Positions 25,401 through 32,776 of a DNA stretch of 43,562 nucleotides are shown here, piece after piece (position 1 is the stretch's first letter; every line of letters starts with the position of its first letter). Below the pieces are notes generated by a model, which did not search any database, was not told the origin of the DNA, and saw nothing but the letters and a program-made list of their open reading frames with translations. The position numbers were made by a program, and so were the translations under genes. The DNA is from a bacterium (GTDB taxonomy: Bacteria; Zhuqueibacterota; Zhuqueibacteria; Zhuqueibacterales; Geothermadaptataceae): NCBI GenBank assembly GCA_024275575.1, contig JAJRYV010000013.1, forward strand, positions 1 through 43,562, read 5' to 3'.

Positions 25401-27749
25401 ATGCGATGCTTGACCTTTTTATGGCTCATTCTTCTGAATTTAAACCTTACTCTTGCCAGTGAACCTGTAAAAGTTGGAAAATATCCGCAGGAAGTCCGCA
25501 TTTTTTATAAAGTTGCAGACGGCTTAGCGTCGGATGAAGTGAATGCGGTCGTCGTTACCCGCTCAGGTATTGCCTATGCCGGCACTGCACAAGGCCTGGC
25601 TTATCTCGATGCTCCGGCATTTGGGCAATCAGGCAAAACATGGGAAAATGTGGCAAAACTCGATGGGCTCTCTATTCTTAAATTAGCTGTGGATGGGGAT
25701 GATGTCATCGCTCTCACCGAAAAAAAATCAACAGCTTTTCTCTATCTGCTAAATGAGCAAAAAGTTAAAAAAGAAATCAAATTGCCACAGGATTTCCTGA
25801 AAGCTGCCCTACTGCTTTCAGGAAAGAAATTGTTTATCGGTAACGCATCGGGACTTTATGCCATCGATTTAAAGGGCAAAGGAAAAACTAAATTGATCGG
25901 CTTGAAAAACCATGCTGTTCGCCAATTAACGCTCACGCACGACGGAAAAATCATCGCTGCCACCGATCGCGGCCTGATGAAATTTGATCGCAAAAAGAAA
26001 ACAAGCGAAGCCATTTATCCACGCTCAGGCGATCAAAGCTGGGCGCCGATTGATGTGCGCGCGGTTTTCCACGACAGCAAAAGCCGCCTGTGGTTTGCCA
26101 GCCCCCAGGGCGTGGGTTGCTTCGATGGAAAATGGACACTCTTTACCGGTGCCGAGGGTTTGCCCTATAATGATTTTACCTGTGCTGCACCAGGCCAGAA
26201 CGGCGTTGTCTGGTTTGGCACAGGCAAAGGCGCCATTCGCTACGACGGCTCCCACTGGGCTTACCGCCAGGGACGACGCTGGCTCGACGATGACGCTGTT
26301 CGTGACATTGCCGTAAACGCCAAAGGTTTTGCCTGCATTGCGACAGCAAAGGGTTTGAGCGTGATTTACCACACTCCGATGACACTGGCCGAAAAAGCAA
26401 AATTTTATGAGGATGAAATCGATCGCTACCACCGCCGCACACCATACGAATTCGTGCTGGAAGTCGGCTTGCCCGAAGCCGGCGTGAAAAAAAATGTGCG
26501 CAAGCACGATAGCGATAACGACGGCTTGTGGACCAGCATGTACGGCGCCGGGGAATGTTTTGCCTACGCCGCAACAAAAGACCCGCTGGCAAAAAAACGG
26601 GCGGATAAAGCCTTCAAAGCGATGGAGTTTTTACGCAAGATCACCGAGAATGCCGAACATTCACCGCCTATGGGTTTTGTCGCACGCACGGTTTTGCCGA
26701 CCGATGGCCCCGATCCCAACGTGGGGCGTGTCGAACGGGATCGGGAGAATAAAAAGAACAACGATAAATTATGGAAAGTCTACGAGCCGCGCTGGCCGCG
26801 CAGCGCTAACGGCAAATGGTATTGGAAGACCGATACCAGTTCCGACGAACTCGACGGGCATTACTTTCTCTATGCGCTGTATTTTGATCTCGTCGCAGAA
26901 ACGGAAGCGGAAAAAACCGCGGTTCGCTACCAGGTTAAAGCGCTCACCGACCATTTGATCGACCATGATTTTCAGCTCATCGACCACGACGGCAAACCGA
27001 CACGCTGGTCGCGTTTCAGCCCGAAAGAACTGAATTTCAGCAAAGACTGGTTTGTCGAGCGCGGCTTAAATTCTCTGAGTATGTTGTCCTATCTCGCCGT
27101 TGCCGAGCATGTCACCGGCGATTCGAAATACGGCGAAATCAAAAAAGACCTGATCGAAAACCACAGCTACATGCAAAACCTCATGCGGCAGAAGTTTCAT
27201 CACGGCATCGGCACCGGCAACCAGTCCGACGATGAAATGGCGTTTATGGCCTATTACCATCTGCTGAATTATGAAAAAAAACCTGAATGGCGTTCGCGTA
27301 TCGCCATGTCGTTATGGGATAGCTGGAAAATCGAAGAACCGGAGATGAATCCTTTTTTCAATTTTGTTATCGCCGCAGTTGCCACCGATTTGAGCTATAC
27401 CGACGCTTATGGCACATACTCGACGGCGCCAACCGGCGACTGGCTTAAGGACGCCATCAACACCTTGAAACGCATTCCCCTCGACCGCGTCAACTGGCAT
27501 CACGACAACAGCCGGCGTATCGATATTTTGCGCCTGCATCCATCAAACGAGGCTTTCGATGAAAAACCATTTGCGGGCAAAGGCTACCGCACAAACGGCA
27601 AAGTTATCCCGGCGGATGAAAGCTATTTCAACCACTGGAATCACGATGTCTGGCGCCTGAAATCCGGCGGTAACGGCCACGGTCTCGGCGACGGCACAAT
27701 TTTCCTGCTGCCGTATTACATGGGTTTGTATCACGGATTTATTCAGTGA
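25401..27749 (+). CDS. Exported beta-propeller fused to a helical-barrel domain
   Basis: A 782-residue protein. The ATG at 25401 has TTGGAG upstream and begins a signal peptide (CLTFLWLILLNLNLTLAS). Residues about 30-335 are propeller blades of the two-component-regulator type, with recurring cores such as GIAYAGTAQGLAYLD, KSRLWFASPQGVGCFDG and VVWFGTGKGAIRYDG. Residues about 345-782 are helical, with aromatic and acidic patches (DNDGLWTSMYGAGECFAY, TDTSSDELDGHYF, HHGIGTGNQSDDE) that resemble an (alpha/alpha)6-barrel sugar-active enzyme, but I cannot assign a family. No kinase or DNA-binding part is present, so this is not a hybrid regulator. Context points to carbohydrate handling in the periplasm or at the surface. 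Confidence 0.65.
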   Translation: MRCLTFLWLILLNLNLTLASEPVKVGKYPQEVRIFYKVADGLASDEVNAVVVTRSGIAYAGTAQGLAYLDAPAFGQSGKTWENVAKLDGLSILKLAVDGDDVIALTEKKSTAFLYLLNEQKVKKEIKLPQDFLKAALLLSGKKLFIGNASGLYAIDLKGKGKTKLIGLKNHAVRQLTLTHDGKIIAATDRGLMKFDRKKKTSEAIYPRSGDQSWAPIDVRAVFHDSKSRLWFASPQGVGCFDGKWTLFTGAEGLPYNDFTCAAPGQNGVVWFGTGKGAIRYDGSHWAYRQGRRWLDDDAVRDIAVNAKGFACIATAKGLSVIYHTPMTLAEKAKFYEDEIDRYHRRTPYEFVLEVGLPEAGVKKNVRKHDSDNDGLWTSMYGAGECFAYAATKDPLAKKRADKAFKAMEFLRKITENAEHSPPMGFVARTVLPTDGPDPNVGRVERDRENKKNNDKLWKVYEPRWPRSANGKWYWKTDTSSDELDGHYFLYALYFDLVAETEAEKTAVRYQVKALTDHLIDHDFQLIDHDGKPTRWSRFSPKELNFSKDWFVERGLNSLSMLSYLAVAEHVTGDSKYGEIKKDLIENHSYMQNLMRQKFHHGIGTGNQSDDEMAFMAYYHLLNYEKKPEWRSRIAMSLWDSWKIEEPEMNPFFNFVIAAVATDLSYTDAYGTYSTAPTGDWLKDAINTLKRIPLDRVNWHHDNSRRIDILRLHPSNEAFDEKPFAGKGYRTNGKVIPADESYFNHWNHDVWRLKSGGNGHGLGDGTIFLLPYYMGLYHGFIQ

Positions 27750-27827
27750 AAAAATTGGTGAGCAATTTACATAGTTTCTCTTCGTGACTTTCGTGCACTT
27801 AATGGCTAAAAGCCGGAGGACTGAAAA

Positions 27828-28787
27828 ATGAGCACTGAAGCAAATCAGAATAAAATCGATGAAGCGACGCTTATCGATATGCTGCGCAAGGAGGCGCAAA
27901 ACGTCAAAGATTGCTTCACGAGATTTTCATTTCAAGGACTGGCATTTTCGACTGCAATTTTGAGCGCAATTGCCCGCTATCAATTCGATCATCCATTCAT
28001 CGGGCTCTCGAGTTTTGGGGTGATTGTGCTTTTGCTAGTCATCACGCGTATCGGTACCTACAAATATGCGACTGCCAACCGGCATTTCGGCTATGAACTG
28101 CATTTGCAACGCTCACTCCACATGACTGACCGCCCCGGGGGCTGGCAGCAGCGCATGCGGGAAATCGGCTGGGAAGAAGCAGTGCGTGCTTGGCGGGTGG
28201 TGCAGGCAACACAATTTCGTTATCTGTATCATACCATGCCAATGTGGCCAAACAATCGGAAAAAAAAACCAAAACCAGATTTGAAGATAGGTGAATACGA
28301 GTGGTTTGTGCCTGCAAAACTCGTTGGCGAAGGTAAATATCACGCCGGTAGTTATCTCAAATCCATGCTTGCCGTCTTTTATCTGATGATAATACTCGCT
28401 TGCAGTTCCAGTATTGCCATGATTTTTCAACTGTGGTTTAAATATCCCGAGAACCATGGTATTTTACTATTGACTATTCTATTTGAACTCATAATACTCG
28501 TGATTATAGTTCTGCGCATTATCGGTAACAATCGCCGCCGTAAAATCCTTGAGGAAGAAATCCTGTCCATCCATTCCTGTGGAATAATGTGGCAGGCCGT
28601 AGTTATTGCCCATTTCCGCGCCATCGCTGCTTTGGCACTAAGCAACAGTGATGGCAACGGCAATCTCAAAAATTATACCCATGAACTTGCGAAACAGGCA
28701 GTGGACCTGCGCGAAAATATTTTTCGTATCCACGCCTGGATTGACGGAACATGTGGTATGAACCCAAAAAAAAATAGCGAGGATTAA
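27828..28787 (+). CDS. Four-span membrane protein of unknown function
   Basis: A 319-residue protein with GCCGGAGG before the ATG. Two hydrophobic hairpins (about 33-48 with 58-74, and about 182-205 with 212-234) are separated by a 105-residue polar loop rich in Trp, Arg and Lys (PGGWQQRMREIGW, PNNRKKKPKP). The C-terminal 80 residues are amphipathic, with an NLKNYTHELAKQAVDL segment. I do not recognise the family. The stop codon TAA is followed at once by the ATG of the VOC-fold gene, so the two are translated together and may act on the same process. Confidence 0.7.
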   Translation: MSTEANQNKIDEATLIDMLRKEAQNVKDCFTRFSFQGLAFSTAILSAIARYQFDHPFIGLSSFGVIVLLLVITRIGTYKYATANRHFGYELHLQRSLHMTDRPGGWQQRMREIGWEEAVRAWRVVQATQFRYLYHTMPMWPNNRKKKPKPDLKIGEYEWFVPAKLVGEGKYHAGSYLKSMLAVFYLMIILACSSSIAMIFQLWFKYPENHGILLLTILFELIILVIIVLRIIGNNRRRKILEEEILSIHSCGIMWQAVVIAHFRAIAALALSNSDGNGNLKNYTHELAKQAVDLRENIFRIHAWIDGTCGMNPKKNSED

Positions 28788-29213
28788 ATGGCAGCACGCA
28801 AAAAAGTCACCGAAATCGAGGGGATTTTCTTCAAATGCAAAGAGGTGAATAAAATGAAGGATTGGTACCAGAGACATTTGGGATTGAAAACCAACGAATA
28901 CGGCGCCTTGTTCGAATTCCGCAGCACGGATGACCCGCAGCAAAAAGGCTATCTGCAATGGAGTCCGTTTCCGGAAAATAACAAATCTTTTAAGCCTTCA
29001 AATCGAGAATTTATGATCAACTACAACGTCGAAAATCTCGAAACGCTCATCAAAGAGCTGAAAGCCGAAGGGGTGAAAATCGTCGCTGAAATGGAAGTTT
29101 ATGAATACGGCAAATTCGTCCGCATCCTCGATGCTGAGGGCAACAAGGTCGAACTCTGGGAGCCGGTGGATCAGGTCTTTACCGATTTATACGAAAACAA
29201 AACGACACACTAA
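28788..29213 (+). CDS. Glyoxalase/VOC-superfamily protein
   Basis: A 141-residue protein of two beta-alpha-beta-beta-beta modules, as in glyoxalase/bleomycin-resistance/dioxygenase proteins. FFKCKEVNKMKDWYQRHLGL opens the first module, and FVRILDAEGNKVELWEPV closes the second, with the Glu metal ligand in VELWEP. An expected first-module His is not evident, so metal binding is uncertain. VOC proteins isomerise, cleave or bind small molecules; the substrate cannot be inferred. The start directly abuts the stop of the four-span protein. Confidence 0.82.
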   Translation: MAARKKVTEIEGIFFKCKEVNKMKDWYQRHLGLKTNEYGALFEFRSTDDPQQKGYLQWSPFPENNKSFKPSNREFMINYNVENLETLIKELKAEGVKIVAEMEVYEYGKFVRILDAEGNKVELWEPVDQVFTDLYENKTTH

Positions 29214-29232
29214 AAAAACAAACGACCATCAA

Positions 29233-29275
29233 AAAACTTGAAAATTGGATATTCGATATTGAATATTGAAAAACC
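29233..29275. repeat. AT-rich TTCAATATTC-type repeat, inverted copy
   Basis: TTGAAAATTGGATATTCGATATTGAATATTG-like sequence lies directly before the GH31 start. Its complement matches the repeat at 14037-14107. It leaves little room for a ribosome site upstream of the GH31 gene. Confidence 0.5.
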
Positions 29276-29289
29276 TCCCCGGGTAGCTT

Positions 29290-31038
29290 GTGCTTAAATA
29301 CACTCTTCTGTTTTTAATTTTGATTGCGAGTTTGCTCTGGCTATTCTGGCTCTGGCCTTTCTGGGGCATGCCATTCAATGCGCAACGCCACGGCAAGCCG
29401 CCGTTGACGCCGGCCTGGGCGCTGGAATGCTGGATGTGGGAAGATGATGCCAACACCGCAGCTCGCGTCGATGAATTGCTGCGCGGTTATGCCGGGCATG
29501 ATATTCCAGTGCGCAGCATCATTCTCGATAGCCCGTGGAGCACGCGCTACAACGATTTTATCATTGACACATTGCGCTATCCGCAACCGGAAGAATGGTT
29601 CCACAGGCTCCAAAATGACGGCTACCGTGTCGTTTTGTGGATGACCAGCATGGTCAACAGCGATAACAAAGACACCAAAATCAAGAATGCACGCGCCTGG
29701 TTTGACGTTGTGAAAAAACAGGGTTTTCTCACAGGAATTGGCAATCAGGTTAACTGGTGGAAAGGCCGCGGCGGTTTTATCGATTACAGCAACCCTGCTG
29801 CGTTGCAATGGTGGCGCGCCCGTCAGGAAAAAATATTCGATTACGGCATCGACGGCTGGAAGCTGGACGGTACAGCGACATTTTTTTCCAGCAAATATTC
29901 GGGTGTGTCTTTGCCCTATGGCAAAACATTTTCCGGACGCATAACGACACGGCAATATATGGACTTGTACTACCGCGAGGAATTCCGCCACGGTGTGCAG
30001 CGAAATCCCGAATTCGTTACCCTCGCCCGCGCTCTCGATGGAGACTATATCCACCCGGAAGGGTTTGCTCCCATCGATGCGGCGCCGGTAACCTGGGTTG
30101 GTGATCAGGAGCATATCTGGCAGGCAGCCGATTGCGAAACCGTTTTTGCCGATAAAATCTTCGGCGGCAGCGAAGGGCTGGAGACTGCGATTCGCGATGT
30201 TTTAAACAGCGCGAAGTTGGGCTACAACATCATCGGTTCCGATATTGCCGGCTTTTCCGGGCGGGAGATTCCGCCACGGCTCTATATCCGCTGGGCACAA
30301 TTTTCCACCTTCTGCGGTCTCTTTCTCAATGGCGGCCATGGTGAACGCGCCCTGTGGAAACGTAGCCCGCAGGAACTGGAGATCATTCGCAAATTTTCCT
30401 GGCTGCATACAGAACTGGTGCCGTACATGTATAGCTACGTGGTCTCTGCACACGAAGGCCGACAGGTGCTGCAACGCCCCACGGGACAGGGTTACCACTA
30501 TCTTTTCGGTGATGATTTTCTGGTCGCGCCCATCTTTCGGGATTCGCTGGAAAAAACGGTCTATCTGCCGCCCGGGAAGTGGCACTATCTTTTTGATGAC
30601 CGGGAAGTGATCGCTGGTGGCAGCATATTGCAGCGCTCCTTTCCACTCGATGAATTCCCGGTTTTTGTGCGCGACGGCGCTATCGTGCCGCTGGCTATTG
30701 AAAGGCCATACAGCGGTTTCGGGGATCAAAGTTCAATCGGTTTTACGACTTGGCTGATTTACCCGGAGGGGAAAAATCAGTTTACTCGAAACTATCCTGG
30801 CGACTCCGCAGCAACCACGGTTATCGTCGAAAAAAAGGAGCATGAATTATCTATCCGATTTAGCGGCAGACAAACACCACATATCTTACTGATTTCAGCA
30901 GAAGAAATACCGGAATCTGTTGCGCTTGACGGCAGGATCCTCACACCTGGCAGTGATTGGTTTTTTAATACAGCAAAACAGCGAATACGAATTAAAACAG
31001 AATTTTATAAAAATTGCAACTACCGCATCGTTTTTTAA
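29290..31038 (+). CDS. Glycoside hydrolase family 31 alpha-glycosidase, membrane-anchored
   Basis: A 582-residue protein starting at GTG with no clear ribosome site. A hydrophobic N-terminal segment (about 4-25) should anchor or export it. The GH31 barrel follows: IILDSPW (77-83), WMTSMV (117-122), the nucleophile region GWKLDGTA with Asp193, the acid/base region IGSDIAGFSG with Asp318, and ELVPYMYSYV. A C-terminal beta-domain covers about 430-582. The family cleaves alpha-glucosides, alpha-xylosides or sulfoquinovosides. It is shorter than most members (650-900) because the N-terminal beta-sandwich domain is largely absent. The adjacent YdjC-like lipoprotein and ribulokinase suggest glycan use. 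Confidence 0.88.
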   Translation: MLKYTLLFLILIASLLWLFWLWPFWGMPFNAQRHGKPPLTPAWALECWMWEDDANTAARVDELLRGYAGHDIPVRSIILDSPWSTRYNDFIIDTLRYPQPEEWFHRLQNDGYRVVLWMTSMVNSDNKDTKIKNARAWFDVVKKQGFLTGIGNQVNWWKGRGGFIDYSNPAALQWWRARQEKIFDYGIDGWKLDGTATFFSSKYSGVSLPYGKTFSGRITTRQYMDLYYREEFRHGVQRNPEFVTLARALDGDYIHPEGFAPIDAAPVTWVGDQEHIWQAADCETVFADKIFGGSEGLETAIRDVLNSAKLGYNIIGSDIAGFSGREIPPRLYIRWAQFSTFCGLFLNGGHGERALWKRSPQELEIIRKFSWLHTELVPYMYSYVVSAHEGRQVLQRPTGQGYHYLFGDDFLVAPIFRDSLEKTVYLPPGKWHYLFDDREVIAGGSILQRSFPLDEFPVFVRDGAIVPLAIERPYSGFGDQSSIGFTTWLIYPEGKNQFTRNYPGDSAATTVIVEKKEHELSIRFSGRQTPHILLISAEEIPESVALDGRILTPGSDWFFNTAKQRIRIKTEFYKNCNYRIVF

Positions 31039-31398
31039 AACAATGCACATCCAGCTGAATGATGATCAAATTTATTGGAACACGGATACAGGACTCTTGA
31101 CTTAAAGCTCCGTTGTTCAATTTGATAAAGATATCCGCTGCATATTAAAACATGCGGCTACGCGAACACAACCTCGCTGAAGCGAGCTTGATAATTGAGC
31201 CGCCTCCAGGTGGGTTTTTTAAAATAGTTGCGGGATTCATTCCGCAGCGGACGTTGCATCACCGCTGTTTTCAAATGGTTTACGCTCTCAACTTGACAGC
31301 TTCGCCTCGGACCGATGGCATATTTATCGCTTTCCGAGTTAAATGGATAACCAGTGCGCTTATGCGTAAATTTATAGATAATTGACTGAGGGAAAAAA
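31039..31398. other. Intergenic region before the YdjC-like gene
   Basis: 360 bp with no convincing gene. One open frame of 77 codons (31152-31385) crosses the terminator hairpin, has no ribosome site and looks random. GAGGG lies 11 bases before the YdjC-like ATG. A promoter must lie downstream of the terminator at 31220, but I cannot identify its boxes. Confidence 0.4.
31200..31220 (+). terminator. Rho-independent terminator of the GH31 gene
   Basis: CCGCC (31200-31204) pairs with GGTGG (31209-31213, one G-T pair) around a TCCA loop, followed by G and six Ts. It lies 160 bp after the GH31 stop. Confidence 0.6.
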
Positions 31399-32394
31399 AT
31401 GAAATTTAAACTGATCGCTGGTCTGATTTTTAGTGTATTCATGCTGACAACCGGATGTAAAAAGGAAGCGACTATTGTGAAAAATGACACCTTGCAGGGT
31501 GATACTTGGGCGCAAAAACTGGGTTTTCCCAAAGACCGGGTCGTGCTCATTTTACATGCCGACGACATCGGCATGTGCGCCGAGGCTAACGAGGCGGTAA
31601 TCACAATGCTCGCCGATGACCAAATTCAATCCGCTGCGATGATGGCGCCCTGCGCCTATGCCGATGACTTTGCCGAATGGTACAAACAACACCCGGGAAA
31701 AGATGTGGGTATGCATTTGACCCTCACCAGCGAATGGCAAACTTGGCGCTGGGGACCGGTTACAGATGCAGAAAAAGTGCCTGGCCTGATCGATCCCGAA
31801 AAGAAAATGTGGCGCGATGTGAGGTCCGTGGTGCAACATGCCTCAGCAGCGGAAGTGGAGGCTGAAATCCGCGCACAAATTGATAAAGCCCTGGCACTGG
31901 GCGTTCGCCCAAGCCACATGGACACCCATATGGGCACACTTTACGGTACCTATGATTTTACTGCAGCTTACCTGAAAGTCGCAGAAGAATACGGCATTCC
32001 CGCCATGGCCATCGATATGCGCCCCGAGGTTGCAGAGAAGTTTCGCGCCCAGGGTTATCCCATCACCGACGAGCTGCTCGCTCTGCTGGATGCTTATCAA
32101 CTGCCGAAACTCGATGATTTCCATTCGGTCGGCGGCGGCGCAACTTATGAAGACAAACTACAAAAATTCTTTGATCAGGTGAAAAATATGCAGCCCGGGC
32201 TCAATGAGATCATTTTCCATCCCTCGGTCGAAACCGACAATCTCAAAACAATCACCAACTCATGGCAACAACGCGTCTGGGAATCGCAAATGTTCGCCGA
32301 TCCTGTTGTGCAGCAATTTTTCAAGGACCAGGGCATCATTTTCACCAACTGGAAAGAAATTATGCAGCGGTTTAAAGAACGAACCGGGTCTTGA
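31399..32394 (+). CDS. YdjC/ChbG-family carbohydrate deacetylase-like lipoprotein
   Basis: A 331-residue protein with a lipoprotein signal (FMLTTGC, Cys20), so it is tethered in the envelope, unlike the cytosolic E. coli ChbG. The metal and active-site motifs of the family are present: LHADDIGMC (53-60), VGMHLTL with His106, and SHMDTHMG with His173, Asp175 and His177. ChbG removes an acetyl group from chito-oligosaccharides; other members act on unknown acylated sugars. Its position between GH31 and ribulokinase genes suggests trimming of a substituted glycan. It is flanked by terminator-like hairpins and is probably transcribed alone. Confidence 0.85.
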   Translation: MKFKLIAGLIFSVFMLTTGCKKEATIVKNDTLQGDTWAQKLGFPKDRVVLILHADDIGMCAEANEAVITMLADDQIQSAAMMAPCAYADDFAEWYKQHPGKDVGMHLTLTSEWQTWRWGPVTDAEKVPGLIDPEKKMWRDVRSVVQHASAAEVEAEIRAQIDKALALGVRPSHMDTHMGTLYGTYDFTAAYLKVAEEYGIPAMAIDMRPEVAEKFRAQGYPITDELLALLDAYQLPKLDDFHSVGGGATYEDKLQKFFDQVKNMQPGLNEIIFHPSVETDNLKTITNSWQQRVWESQMFADPVVQQFFKDQGIIFTNWKEIMQRFKERTGS

Positions 32395-32428
32395 TTTTAG
32401 CCTGAAAAATTTGTTTGTTGCTAAGGTT

Positions 32429-32467
32429 GTGGGGAGATAAGACAAAAAATTTGTCTTATCTCCCCAC
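32429..32467. other. Perfect 18-bp hairpin
   Basis: GTGGGGAGATAAGACAAA (32429-32446) and its exact complement (32450-32467) are separated by only three As. There is no T-tract after either arm. It lies 35 bp after the YdjC-like stop and could act as a processing or stability barrier, or a terminator without a U-run. It may also be a mobile-element footprint. Confidence 0.8.
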
Positions 32468-32669
32468 CTGATTACAAACTGAAAAGACAGAAAGAATGAG
32501 TAGAGAGCTTAAAGGAAAAACCACTGTTACTTGGTTTTCTTCTTTTGAAGATAAAAATAAACATGAATATGATCGCTTTTGCCGATCTGCTCAAAGCGAA
32601 AAATTTTTCGAAACGTCTGCGTGATCAAGCTGATGCGGAAGAACTTGAAAAAAGTAGTGGAGATAGTTG

Positions 32670-32696
32670 ACCGGTTAAATTTAAGCCGGTTTTTTC
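32670..32696 (+). terminator. Rho-independent terminator upstream of ribulokinase
   Basis: ACCGG (32670-32674) pairs with CCGGT (32686-32690), and the inner TTAAA/TTTAA continues the stem with one bulged G. Six Ts run from 32690 to 32695. It ends 80 bp before the ribulokinase start, so it isolates that gene from upstream transcription. Confidence 0.65.
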
Positions 32697-32776
32697 AGGT
32701 GAAATTCGTTCTCCCTCGCAGAATTTAGAAATTCCGAAGACTTATATTTTACCAGTTGAATATTTGAGGAGGGAAG

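Larger units (their letters stand above)
32395..32776. other. Intergenic region with two hairpins and small open frames
   Basis: Between the YdjC-like and ribulokinase genes lie an 18-bp perfect hairpin (32429-32467), small open frames of 42 codons (ATG 32496) and 35 codons (ATG 32562), and a terminator (32670-32696). The two frames overlap out of phase and neither has a good ribosome site. Their charged composition hints at a decayed small gene, but I cannot support a real product. Confidence 0.4.

Noticed and set aside
29341-30114. Open frame of 257 codons antisense to the GH31 gene
   Set aside because: GH31 catalytic motifs are clear on the other strand; this frame has no recognisable domain.
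31152-31385. Possible 77-codon gene before the YdjC-like gene
   Set aside because: It runs through a terminator hairpin, lacks a ribosome site and shows no pattern of a real protein.
32496-32667. Small open frames of 42 and 35 codons before ribulokinase, considered as a toxin-antitoxin or leader peptide
   Set aside because: They overlap out of phase, lack ribosome sites, and match no motif I know; kept only as a note on the gap.
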